A DNA stretch of 64,000 nt. Origin: Nitrospirales bacterium. Its GTDB lineage: Bacteria > Nitrospirota > Nitrospiria > Nitrospirales > UBA8639. The position numbers and the translations under genes are program-made. Positions 26,517-34,411 of the stretch are shown piece by piece. Every line of letters begins with the position of its first letter. The first letter of the stretch is position 1. The notes under the pieces are model-generated. The model was given only the letters and a program-made list of their open reading frames with translations. It was not told where the DNA came from and searched no databases. The stretch spans positions 159,527-223,526 of the forward strand of contig JAJDBM010000036.1 of the NCBI GenBank assembly GCA_029261355.1, written 5' to 3'.

Positions 26517-27470
26517 TTAGATAGTGGCTCTTGGGGCAAGTAGCACGGTGCGCGCGCCACCCACATGACAGATAAAATCAACTGCATCATCATTGCTAAT
26601 ATTTTCAAAAATTTTCCGAAAGACTCCATCGGTTTTGATAGGGGCCGAACCCTTATAACCACGCTCTTCTATTAGCTTAGTCCCCTTTTGCCACGACGAT
26701 GCCAGGTACCACACATAATACCCTGCATCAAATAAGGCACGCAGTGTACTCTCCATATCATGTTCTTCACCATATCGAGTGAGATGCGTTTCAAAGATGA
26801 CCATCGGAGCCATCTTACCTGCCCTTATCGCATCAAGCATCCCATTGAACACTTCGACTTCGTGACCTTCAACATCCATGCGAATTAAATCCGGGCTACC
26901 AAAAGGTTCCATCACTTCTGGTACCGTATACGTACGCACATCAATACTTTTGCCGGAAAGATGCTGCGCCCCCGAACCAACAGCATGAAACGTATTGAGG
27001 TTAGACTGTTCGGCAAGGAAGAAATTGCGCGTGCCTGACTTATCAGAGATGGCACCGGCAATCACTGGAATATTTTCATAGCCATTGAGAAGTAAATTTT
27101 GTTTCAACAGCTCGACATTACTTGGAGAGGGTTCGACTGCGACAAGCCTGCCCCGCCCCCTCATCATATTAAGTTCCATTAAAGCGTAGTAGCCAATGTT
27201 CGCACCGATGTCCAATATCAGCATATCGGGTTTCAGTACCTTTTCTAGGATGATCTTGTGATCGATTTCACGTTCTCCGAACAAGATCAGTGAACGGCAA
27301 ATACCCTTATCCTCGACATCGAGCATCATCTTGTAATCAAAAATACTCTTTTGGACAAACCGCCTCCCTAATAGCTTCTCTTCTATGCTCGCCCGCATTA
27401 AGCCCAAAACAGCACCAATGAGGGTTGCAAGCCCACGGGTTTTTAATGTCAACAGTCCACTTTTAAACAT
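26517..27470 (-). CDS. FkbM-family SAM-dependent methyltransferase
   Basis: 317 aa. MLILDIGANIGYYALMEL (about 93-110) is motif I. LVAVEPSPSNVELLKQNL and LIRMDVEGHEVEVFNGM (the VEG(H/A)E motif, about 190-206) are the FkbM hallmarks, and MVIFETH follows. These enzymes O-methylate sugars and related hydroxyls, frequently in capsule and O-antigen clusters. The N-terminal 70 residues contain no clear signal peptide (LATLIGAVLGLMRA is only mildly hydrophobic). It lies 7 bases downstream of a second FkbM gene, so the two are co-transcribed and may methylate different positions of the same glycan. Confidence 0.8.
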   Translation of the reverse strand: MFKSGLLTLKTRGLATLIGAVLGLMRASIEEKLLGRRFVQKSIFDYKMMLDVEDKGICRSLILFGEREIDHKIILEKVLKPDMLILDIGANIGYYALMELNMMRGRGRLVAVEPSPSNVELLKQNLLLNGYENIPVIAGAISDKSGTRNFFLAEQSNLNTFHAVGSGAQHLSGKSIDVRTYTVPEVMEPFGSPDLIRMDVEGHEVEVFNGMLDAIRAGKMAPMVIFETHLTRYGEEHDMESTLRALFDAGYYVWYLASSWQKGTKLIEERGYKGSAPIKTDGVFRKIFENISNDDAVDFICHVGGARTVLLAPRATI

Positions 27471-27477
27471 TTCTCAC

Positions 27478-28314
27478 CTAATTGCAGGATTTGGGTTGCA
27501 TTAAATACTCAGCAAGCCTCATGACCTCTGGACGTGAACCGTCCATTTCCAAAAGCTCAAACCCAAGCTCATCAATAAGACGCAATAATTGCTCTGTACT
27601 TTTGCCCATTAATTTCAACTCAACTGGATGTACGCTCAAGAAAATTTTTGGGAGGCTCTCAGTTAGGACACGGTCTCCGCCTTTAAGCACATCCCACTCT
27701 GCACCTTCCACATCGATCTTAATAACCTCTGGGAGAAGCCTCTGCTTACTGCAAAACGTGTCCAGCGTAGTCTGCGGCCGATGCGTTTCGAAATATGCCT
27801 CATGGTTCTTCTTCACCACCATCGAATTCTGGCCGGTCGCAACCCTTTGCTCGAAAAACTTCACACGATCTTGGTTCACCTCACCGACCAGTTGCTCCAC
27901 AACTTTCACATTGTTAATGCCATTTATGTCGATATGTTTATGCAGATACCCGAGGTTAACCTGAGCAGGCTCAAAAGCATACACGTTACCTCCTGGAGCC
28001 AACACTTGACTGACCGGCATCGATACAAGACCTATATGCGCACCAATATCTAAAACACAGCTTACCCCTCGACAGGCTTCGACACACTGTTCAAATCCAT
28101 TATTATGTCCTCCACCCCAGGATTCGAAATTGCTAAATGCAAATTCACTATCCATGGCAAACGGTCCATAGGAGCCGATATAATGAGAAACTGGCCTTGT
28201 CACTCCAGCGATTCGTGCGATCCACCGATACAGAGTTCCTAGCCTAACCCACAGAGGACCCAGCATTCGTAAAGGTCCATGGCGAATTCGTCTTATGTAG
28301 CCAAGCAAGGTCAT
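27478..28314 (-). CDS. FkbM-family SAM-dependent methyltransferase, second copy
   Basis: 278 aa. VLDIGAHIGLVSMPVSQVL (about 91-109) is the SAM loop. VYAFEPAQVNLGYLHKHI and VIKIDVEGAEWDVLKGG (about 198-214) match FkbM. The basic N-terminus RRIRHGPLRMLGPLW lacks a signal peptide. It shares the fold but little sequence with the neighbour at 26517, so it is not a recent duplicate. It follows the NusG-like gene by 187 bases, a spacing large enough for a promoter: TTGACA at 28437-28442 is present but with only a weak -10. A sugar O-methyltransferase role is likely; the target is unknown. Confidence 0.8.
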   Translation of the reverse strand: MTLLGYIRRIRHGPLRMLGPLWVRLGTLYRWIARIAGVTRPVSHYIGSYGPFAMDSEFAFSNFESWGGGHNNGFEQCVEACRGVSCVLDIGAHIGLVSMPVSQVLAPGGNVYAFEPAQVNLGYLHKHIDINGINNVKVVEQLVGEVNQDRVKFFEQRVATGQNSMVVKKNHEAYFETHRPQTTLDTFCSKQRLLPEVIKIDVEGAEWDVLKGGDRVLTESLPKIFLSVHPVELKLMGKSTEQLLRLIDELGFELLEMDGSRPEVMRLAEYLMQPKSCN

Positions 28315-28501
28315 TCCACACGATCCTTTTAAATAATCGGTACAACCCTCGCGTAATTTCTTGACGAATGCTCCTCTCTTCTACAATTCATATAAAGCGA
28401 TAAAGAATTCATCAATCGTGTTCTGATTTCCATAACTGTCAAAATCCAGCCAGACTACTGACCAAGATCTTTCTCGTCACGAACTGCTTACTAACAGCTT
28501 T

Positions 28502-29017
28502 TTATATTGGAATGACATCGGCCACATCGATCGTCACTGAAACTGATTGCTGGAGAAGGTGGACTGCTAACACTAATTGATAGGGCTTTTCTTTACTCAA
28601 TAGAATTCCTTGTAAGCCCTGCAGCGGCCCTTTCACAACTTCAACAGTCATCCCTTTCTGCAAATAGGGATGGGGATCATACGGTAGGACACTTGTCATT
28701 AATTTCTTGAGCGCTTCAATTTCTTGATCTGGAATGGGTTCAGGCCGACTTCCACTTCCCACAACTTCAACAGCACCTGATATTTTCAATGCCAACATTT
28801 TTTCTTGAATGGAAAAACGGAGAAAACAATAGCCTGAAAAAAGGGGAACATCAATCTTCTTTTTTCGGTCCTTCCACTGACTCACTCGTTTAACAGTCGG
28901 CAACAACGGTTCCAACCCATGACTTATTAATCGATCACACACAAGCTTTTCATGACGAGACCTTGTTCGTAGGGCGTACCAACAAGATATTGAACTCATC
29001 TCGTATGCTTGGTCCAT
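28502..29017 (-). CDS. NusG-like transcription antiterminator (UpxY/RfaH type)
   Basis: 171 aa, normal length. CWYALRTRSRHEKLVCDRLISHG (abbreviated) is the NGN-domain start. DVPLFSGYCFLRFSI and VEVVGSGSRPEPIPDQEIEAL follow, then the C-terminal KOW-type domain (about 115-171, QKGMTVEVVKGPLQGLQGILLS). Specialised NusG paralogues of this kind keep RNA polymerase elongating through long capsule and O-antigen operons. Its place between the regulator gene and the long leftward series fits that role. I found no clear ops/JUMPstart motif nearby, so the recognition site is unknown. An in-frame ATG at codon 7 is an alternative start. Cytosolic. Confidence 0.85.
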   Translation of the reverse strand: MDQAYEMSSISCWYALRTRSRHEKLVCDRLISHGLEPLLPTVKRVSQWKDRKKKIDVPLFSGYCFLRFSIQEKMLALKISGAVEVVGSGSRPEPIPDQEIEALKKLMTSVLPYDPHPYLQKGMTVEVVKGPLQGLQGILLSKEKPYQLVLAVHLLQQSVSVTIDVADVIPI

Positions 29018-29166
29018 CTATGAAATTGGCCTTACTTCATATCTTGAATCGACTCGTAAGTCTGTCATATTAAGATACACCCGAGAAGAAAAAACAGAGA
29101 ATTGAACACAGCTTCGCCCTCTCACTTACACTCGAAGTTCCCCCATCTTGCGTGCCCCTCAATTAT

Positions 29167-29192
29167 CTAATAGTCATACGTCTGACTATTAG
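29167..29192. other. Perfect 9-bp inverted repeat between regulator and NusG-like gene
   Basis: CTAATAGTC (29167-29175) and GACTATTAG (29184-29192) form a perfect 9-base stem with an 8-base loop, 16 bases beyond the stop of the winged-helix gene in the direction of transcription. No T-tract follows in either direction, so it is not a standard intrinsic terminator. It could be an attenuator, an RNA processing site or a protein-binding site ahead of the NusG-like gene. Confidence 0.45.
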
Positions 29193-29207
29193 TACACATC
29201 CCTGTAT

Positions 29208-29786
29208 TTAGACAACCGAAAACACTTGCTCTGCGGGTATATTTAAAGCAAGTAGCTTTTTTCTATTTTTTTCGACATGCGTGAGATCACTGATAAGAAT
29301 GGCATCAAATTTCCAACCCCGCAGTGATTTCAAAGTTCCGCGAGGAAAAGATAAAAATTTGTCTCCAGGCTCTTCCGTCACAAAGCCCACCAGGATTAAA
29401 TCGCTTTCCTGAAGCGAAAGGTAGGCAAATTCAGCAAGTTCCCCAATGCCATAAATGACAACTCGTTTGATACCTTGTTGCTCCAGATACGCAAACGTAT
29501 GATTGAGCCGATATCGAACATCACGATAATGGGTCAATGAGAATTGGAGATATTCGTAAGTCAGGCGTGTTTTTTCTTTAATACCACGAGGAGTGAGGAG
29601 ATACCGGATTCGATTCTTAGGAAACGTGGTGATTTTAATATGCCCCTTCCGCACCAATCGCTTCAGGTACAGATTCGTTAGGCCTAATGCCACGCCAAGT
29701 TTTTGAGAAAGAGTGCGCTGAGTGAGGATTGGATTTTGTTCTACTTCCTGTAGAACCAATAGATCACGTTGTCCATCCTTATCCAT
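29208..29786 (-). CDS. Winged-helix regulator with Rossmann-like C-terminal domain
   Basis: 192 aa. The first 75 residues form a winged helix: VLQEVEQNPILTQRTLSQKLG (abbreviated) is the first helices, LGLTNLYLKRLVRKG the recognition helix, and HIKITTFPKNRIRYLLTPRG the wing. The remainder (about 105-192) reads VVIYGIGELAEFAYLSLQE and later FDAILISDL, a CoA-binding/Rossmann-like sensing domain as in the first part of CapD-like proteins. Such regulators occur at the head of polysaccharide loci. Two palindromes lie over its own promoter region, suggesting autoregulation. The ligand is unknown; a nucleotide sugar or NAD(H) is conceivable. Cytosolic. Confidence 0.75.
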   Translation of the reverse strand: MDKDGQRDLLVLQEVEQNPILTQRTLSQKLGVALGLTNLYLKRLVRKGHIKITTFPKNRIRYLLTPRGIKEKTRLTYEYLQFSLTHYRDVRYRLNHTFAYLEQQGIKRVVIYGIGELAEFAYLSLQESDLILVGFVTEEPGDKFLSFPRGTLKSLRGWKFDAILISDLTHVEKNRKKLLALNIPAEQVFSVV

Positions 29787-29823
29787 CTGGATAACCTTGT
29801 AACAAAAATCATTTTCTAAACAC

Positions 29824-29860
29824 GTTCAAAAATTGAACATGCCTTGTTCACAAATTGAAC
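29824..29860. promoter_or_regulatory. Two palindromic operator candidates (GTTCA-N5-TGAAC)
   Basis: GTTCAAAAATTGAAC at 29824-29838 has perfect 6-base arms; GTTCACAAATTGAAC at 29846-29860 has 5-base arms. The copies are exactly 22 bases apart, two helical turns, as expected for two dimers on one DNA face. They lie 38-74 bases upstream of the winged-helix gene, and the second covers the -10 candidate. I did not find the motif elsewhere by eye in the larger gaps. Confidence 0.65.
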
Positions 29861-29881
29861 ATAAAGCCAAACATTTGTCAA
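29854..29881 (-). promoter_or_regulatory. Sigma-70-like promoter of the winged-helix regulator gene
   Basis: Read leftward: a perfect -35 TTGACA at 29876-29881, a 16-base spacer, and TTCAAT (4 of 6 to TATAAT) at 29854-29859. The predicted start is about 60 bases upstream of the ATG at 29786. The -10 lies inside the second palindrome, so a bound repressor would block the polymerase. Confidence 0.5.
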
Positions 29882-29922
29882 GACTATTGATTTGAAGATT
29901 TTGCACAAGCCTAAGTAGGACC

Positions 29923-31713
29923 TCAGGCGGACGCCACAGACGAAAGCTTCCTGGTTCGAGAGAGAATCTGAATCGTTACTCCTGTCCCTCGACAATCTTG
30001 TAATACCTTTGTCAAAATACCTTTATTTGCAGAAGGAATCGCAACAAGGATTTCCTCAACCCGATGTTTTTGAACAACACTCTGCAGTTCCATCCGTGAG
30101 CCCATAACTCGGAGGCCATGAATTTCTCTCCCCAATTTACTTCGATCATCATCAATAAACCCTATGGGCATATAGTTGATCGTGGGATTATTCCGAATTT
30201 CTCGAAGGGCAATCTCGCCTGCATCCCCGGCTCCCATGATTAATAATCGCTTCCCATCAGGTTTCACCCACGCGCCAAGATATTCTTTAATCATACGAAC
30301 AGCCACTCGGACTCCACCTACGGCAAGTAATAAGACCATCCAGTCGATGAAAAATACGGCCCGTGAATAGCTTTCAAATCGAAAAACCATGGTAACGATA
30401 ACCACGCTCAAAAGAGAACTGAGTGTCACCGCTTTTAGGATATGGATCAGGTCTTGGATTCCAACATACCTCCAAATCCCACGGTACATCCCAAAGTAGA
30501 AAAAGGCCATGAGTTTTAAAGGAATCAACAAAGGAAGAGTCTGAACGAGCACATGATCATAGGGTGACGGTAAACCATCAAATCGAATCAGAAACGCGAC
30601 TAAAAATGAACCAGCAATGAGAATTGAATCAATAAGAATTTCTCCAATTCGCATTTTCCCTTTAAGAAAGAAATTGAGTGAAACTTTGAATGAAGCTCCC
30701 GCCCCCTTTGATTCGGCATCTCCATACGTAACGATTTCACTTAAGAATATCCCAAAATACATGAACATGATGACGATCAAGACTGCCAGCAAAGAAGGGT
30801 AGAGCCAGTCATATTGTAAGCCAAGAATAGCCAGAGCCCCACATATTATGCTCATCGCATAAAACAACAAGACGGTGCGACGCTCAGAAAGACCGAAGGC
30901 TACCAATCGATGAGATGAATGGTCACGCCCTCCTTGTGATATTGGACGATCATTAAAGAACCGCACCAACGAGACAAAGGCTGTATCAAATATCGGAACC
31001 GCTAACACCAATACTGGTATCATGAGAGAAAATACCACACCTGTCGCATTTTCCCATTTGCCGAGAAGAGCTAAAGAAGATAAAATAAAACCCAAGAGCA
31101 AACTACCTGAATCACCCATGAAAATTTTAGCGGGGGGAAAGTTAAACCATAAAAACCCTAATGTTGCGCCCATCAAACTTGCAGCACCCAATACGAGAGC
31201 AATGTTAGATGTCACAAGACCAGCTAAAACTAGATAAAATGCCGCAATACATGCCGTCCCAACAGAAAGACCATCCATATTATCGAGAAGGTTAAAGGCA
31301 TTCGTCACACCGACAATCCACACTAAGGCTAGAATAAAAAAGTATATTGACCAATGGAAGAGCCCTAGCGCCTGTCCCCCCGCGATGACAACACAAGCCG
31401 CCACAATTTGCCCGATTAACTTCGAATACGGTTGGAGGTGGAGAAGGTCATCAATTAGCCCAACCCCACCAATTAATAAAGCTCCAAAAACAAGAATCTG
31501 TAACGTGGGGTAAGTGCTCACAAAAAATAATAAAGGAAGAACAAACGCAAAAAATATGGCAATCCCTCCCAATAATGCAGTCGGGGTTTTATGCCAGCGA
31601 TCCTGCGTAGGTCGAGCGACGTGTCCGTATTGAATCGCAAGGGTTCGAACCAGTGGAGTGAGCACACAGGCTAACGCCAACGATATCAAAAAGAGAACAG
31701 AAGCCTGAATCAT
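29923..31713 (-). CDS. WecA/MraY-like sugar-phosphate transferase fused to CapD N-terminal domain
   Basis: 596 aa. Residues about 1-330 form a WecA-type polytopic enzyme: LIDDLLHL (D88-D89), NLLDNMDGLS (about 141-150), FMGDSGSLLLGF (about 198-209) and HSSHRLV. This transfers a sugar-1-phosphate from a UDP-sugar to undecaprenyl phosphate in the inner membrane. Residues about 355-596 add four more hydrophobic segments and a Rossmann domain (LLIMGAGDAGEIALREI) that is the N-terminal half of CapD-like dehydratases, but the catalytic SDR domain of CapD is absent. The gene overlaps the upstream epimerase gene by 4 bases. It probably initiates the repeat unit; the tail's job is unknown. Confidence 0.85.
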   Translation of the reverse strand: MIQASVLFLISLALACVLTPLVRTLAIQYGHVARPTQDRWHKTPTALLGGIAIFFAFVLPLLFFVSTYPTLQILVFGALLIGGVGLIDDLLHLQPYSKLIGQIVAACVVIAGGQALGLFHWSIYFFILALVWIVGVTNAFNLLDNMDGLSVGTACIAAFYLVLAGLVTSNIALVLGAASLMGATLGFLWFNFPPAKIFMGDSGSLLLGFILSSLALLGKWENATGVVFSLMIPVLVLAVPIFDTAFVSLVRFFNDRPISQGGRDHSSHRLVAFGLSERRTVLLFYAMSIICGALAILGLQYDWLYPSLLAVLIVIMFMYFGIFLSEIVTYGDAESKGAGASFKVSLNFFLKGKMRIGEILIDSILIAGSFLVAFLIRFDGLPSPYDHVLVQTLPLLIPLKLMAFFYFGMYRGIWRYVGIQDLIHILKAVTLSSLLSVVIVTMVFRFESYSRAVFFIDWMVLLLAVGGVRVAVRMIKEYLGAWVKPDGKRLLIMGAGDAGEIALREIRNNPTINYMPIGFIDDDRSKLGREIHGLRVMGSRMELQSVVQKHRVEEILVAIPSANKGILTKVLQDCRGTGVTIQILSRTRKLSSVASA

Positions 31714-32687
31714 CGAATAGCTAGTTCCTTTTGTTTCACATACTCAATGACTGCCCCAACAATTCCCGTCAGATCGATTGTAGGTTTATATCCTATAAGG
31801 TCTTGAATTTTTCCTAATGAAGGTATACGTCGGTCCATGTCTTCAAACCCCGATTCATAAGCCTGATCATAGGGGACATATAAAAGGTCTGACTGAGAAC
31901 CCGTCATCTCCTTGATAAGTAGCGCGAGATCTTGGATAGTGACCTCTTGCGTACTACCAATGTTAAAGATTTCCCCAACTGAATCCGGATGAAGACTTAA
32001 CTGGACCAGAGCATTCACCACATCTCCCACCCAGGTAAAACACCGACTTTGCATGCCTGTTCCATATACCGTCAGTGATTGACCGACAAGAGCTTGCTGA
32101 ACTAAACGAGGTATCACCATTCCATACCGTCCTGATTGCCTCGGCCCCACCGTATTGAACAGTCTCACGACAATGGTCGGACACTGTTTTTCCTTCCAGT
32201 ACGCCAATGCCAAGAACTCATCTAAGGCTTTTGAGCAGGCATAGCTCCAACGCCCCTTCGTCGTCGCCCCCATCACAAGATCTCCGTCTTCAGAAAACGG
32301 AATAGCATTGGATTTCCCGTACACTTCACTTGTCGATGCGATAATGACTGTTTTTTTCTTTTTACTTGCCAGATCTAGGACAATTTCAGTTCCCTTAACA
32401 TTGGTTTCGATCGTTCGGACAGGACTCTCAACAATGAGTCTCACTCCAACAGCGGCGGCTAAGTGAAAGATACAATCCGCACGATCAACGAGTTCAGCCA
32501 TAATGGGCCGATTCATGACTGTATCAAATGTATAATGAAATCGAGGGTGGGATTGCAGATGCTCAATATTTTCGACGCTACCCGTTGAGAGATCATCAAT
32601 GATAAAGACCTCGTCTCCACGCTCTAATAACACTTCCGCCAAGTGTGACCCAATAAATCCTGCGCCACCCGTAATCAACACATTCAT
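31710..32687 (-). CDS. NAD-dependent sugar epimerase/dehydratase (extended SDR)
   Basis: 325 aa from ATG 32687; an ATG two codons upstream leaves only one base after GGAGG, whereas this one has 7. NVLITGGAGFIGSHLAEVLLERG is the NAD loop (abbreviated). FHLAAAVGV, STSEVYGKS and the catalytic YACSK follow, then VRLFNTVGPRQS and RCFTWVGDVV. The pattern fits UDP-glucuronate decarboxylase/UDP-glucose 4-epimerase-like enzymes. It overlaps the WecA-like gene by 4 bases and is close to a GT4 gene, so it probably supplies the first or second sugar of the repeat unit. The exact reaction cannot be separated among these families by eye. Confidence 0.85.
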   Translation of the reverse strand: MNVLITGGAGFIGSHLAEVLLERGDEVFIIDDLSTGSVENIEHLQSHPRFHYTFDTVMNRPIMAELVDRADCIFHLAAAVGVRLIVESPVRTIETNVKGTEIVLDLASKKKKTVIIASTSEVYGKSNAIPFSEDGDLVMGATTKGRWSYACSKALDEFLALAYWKEKQCPTIVVRLFNTVGPRQSGRYGMVIPRLVQQALVGQSLTVYGTGMQSRCFTWVGDVVNALVQLSLHPDSVGEIFNIGSTQEVTIQDLALLIKEMTGSQSDLLYVPYDQAYESGFEDMDRRIPSLGKIQDLIGYKPTIDLTGIVGAVIEYVKQKELAIR

Positions 32688-32736
32688 AGACATTCCTCCA
32701 CAAATATTTTACGCATAAGCCTTCACTGACCTTACC

Positions 32737-34041
32737 TTATCTACGTGACGAGAGGCTCAGCTGAACTCCCTTTTCCGCAAGTAAGCGCTGATATAATCCC
32801 CTTATATCTCCGAGCAATCTATTCTCATCAAAGAGTTTGACAGCAAACTCTCGACCAACACGCCCCATTTTTTCGGCTTCTACAGGATGATTGAAAATAT
32901 AGAGCATCGCAGCAGCTAACCCTGTTACGTCTTGAGATTGCACCAATAGACCATTTCCATAGAGGGTAAACGCTCCACCGTTATACCCGCTAGTCTGCAC
33001 CCCCTCCCCCACTACAAGATCCTCCACACCACCCACATTCGTCGCGATGAATGGCTTACCTGAAGCCATTGCTTCAATAAGTGCAACGGGTGTTCCTTCA
33101 TTCAAAGATGTCAACACCACAACATTGACTGCTGCATATATATGCTGAACCTCTTGTTGCCAACCACAGAATACGATATGTTCGGAACAAGCACGTGCCC
33201 GCGCCTCCGCTCGCATCGATTCTAATAATTCACCACCACCTGCCACGATGACAGACCAGGATTCAGGTTTCTCACGTAGAGGATTTTGGGTAACCTGGTG
33301 ATAGTCTTGAATTTGGCGATACGCCTCGAGTAAAAGAAGAGGATTCTTAATAGGAACCAGACGACCCACGTACCCAATAACAAATGCATTCGAATCAATT
33401 CCAAACATCTTCCTCGCCCCAGCAACATTCCCTCCACCAGAGATAAAGGAACTCAAGTTAAATCCTAATGGAATAACTTGAAACTTTCGCCTAGAGGCAA
33501 TCTTAAACTCGTGCGTCAAATCTCGACACTGCCCCTGACTGAGAACAATGATGCAATCAGTGAAATAGGCCAACATTCTCTCAATAATAATAAAAAGAGA
33601 TGTCTTTGCTTTACCGAAATACCCCTTAAATATATGGCCATGGAACGTATGGATCTTGATAGGAACAGCAGTCAAAATTGCTGCCAATCGACCAAGGGTT
33701 CCAGCTTTAGCCGTATGCGTATGAACTATATCTGGCTGGAGGGTTTTGAGAATCCTACATAGCTCAAAGAATGCCTGAATATCTTGCCACCAAGATATTT
33801 CCCTCCCAAGCATTGGAACAACGTACATCTGCCCTCCCTGAAATGCATGGGGTAAATCAAGACTTTCTTCGCCCATGCCAACAACGCCTGTAATGAGGTA
33901 GGACTGAAAATCCCCCCCATTGAGTCCATGCGTAAGAAAGAAAGCTTGCTTGGCCGGCCCACCAACGTTTAACCGTGCAATAATTCGTACGACGGTAATG
34001 ACTTGCTTCGGTTGATCAAGTACTCTTTGTGCCTTTCCCAT
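32737..34041 (-). CDS. Family 4 glycosyltransferase
   Basis: 434 aa. IIARLNVGGPAKQAFFLTHGL at the N-terminus is the usual GT4 start with the GGP/A donor loop. IVHTHTAKAGTLGRLAA and TFHGHIFKGYFG follow. The C-terminal half has FVIGYVGRLVPIKNPLLLLEA and the EX7E region LTSLNEGTPVALIEAMASGKPFIATNVGG (about 325-350). It is cytosolic or peripherally bound and adds a sugar to the lipid-linked glycan. It is the first gene after the near-consensus promoter at 34378 and has a leader of about 330 bases. Sugar specificity unknown. Confidence 0.88.
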   Translation of the reverse strand: MGKAQRVLDQPKQVITVVRIIARLNVGGPAKQAFFLTHGLNGGDFQSYLITGVVGMGEESLDLPHAFQGGQMYVVPMLGREISWWQDIQAFFELCRILKTLQPDIVHTHTAKAGTLGRLAAILTAVPIKIHTFHGHIFKGYFGKAKTSLFIIIERMLAYFTDCIIVLSQGQCRDLTHEFKIASRRKFQVIPLGFNLSSFISGGGNVAGARKMFGIDSNAFVIGYVGRLVPIKNPLLLLEAYRQIQDYHQVTQNPLREKPESWSVIVAGGGELLESMRAEARARACSEHIVFCGWQQEVQHIYAAVNVVVLTSLNEGTPVALIEAMASGKPFIATNVGGVEDLVVGEGVQTSGYNGGAFTLYGNGLLVQSQDVTGLAAAMLYIFNHPVEAEKMGRVGREFAVKLFDENRLLGDIRGLYQRLLAEKGVQLSLSSRR

Positions 34042-34095
34042 CGTACTGATTATGATTCCATCAATATGAAAAGGAAAAACTTCAGCAAATCTACC

Positions 34096-34127
34096 AGGTA
34101 GCAGACAGAATCATGTCTAAACTACCT
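34096..34127. other. Stem-loop candidate in the leader of the GT4 gene
   Basis: Nested inverted repeats: AGGTAG (34096-34101) with CTACCT (34122-34127), and inside them AGACA (34103-34107) with TGTCT (34114-34118) around a six-base loop. It lies about 55-85 bases before the GT4 start and some 245 bases into the predicted transcript from 34378-34406. It has no T-tract; a leader structure or regulator target is possible. Confidence 0.4.
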
Positions 34128-34377
34128 AAAATTATCAATTGGGTTTTGGAAAATAACGGACCCACTTCTTTTAGAACACCTAGAGCCCCTTCTTTCTCAA
34201 CAAAGCAATCACAATATTCATATGTAAATAGCGAAGTTGACAAAGAAACACATTACATTGGGGAATGCAGGAGCGATCTTACGAATGGGTGAAGAGACGA
34301 AAAACTTGCGAGGGCGATACACATTAAGAAGCAATAATTCACTGTATTTTCAAAAGAATGAATACTATTAATATCAA

Positions 34378-34406
34378 ATCATAGGGCGAAGAGGTATGTC
34401 TGTCAA
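34378..34406 (-). promoter_or_regulatory. Near-consensus sigma-70 promoter
   Basis: Read leftward: TTGACA at 34401-34406 (6 of 6), a 17-base spacer, TATGAT at 34378-34383 (5 of 6). The predicted transcription start is near 34371, about 330 bases before the GT4 start at 34041. It sits just past the 3' end of the O-antigen ligase gene and points toward the regulator, antiterminator and Leg genes. Confidence 0.7.
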
Positions 34407-34411
34407 GAAAT

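Larger units (their letters stand above)
34042..34411. other. 370-base noncoding leader between O-antigen ligase and GT4 genes
   Basis: Contains no gene. Most of it would be transcribed leftward from the promoter at 34378-34406 as an untranslated leader for the GT4 gene. The only structure I see in it is the nested stem-loop at 34096-34127; no riboswitch family is recognised and no ops/JUMPstart motif is seen. Confidence 0.45.
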
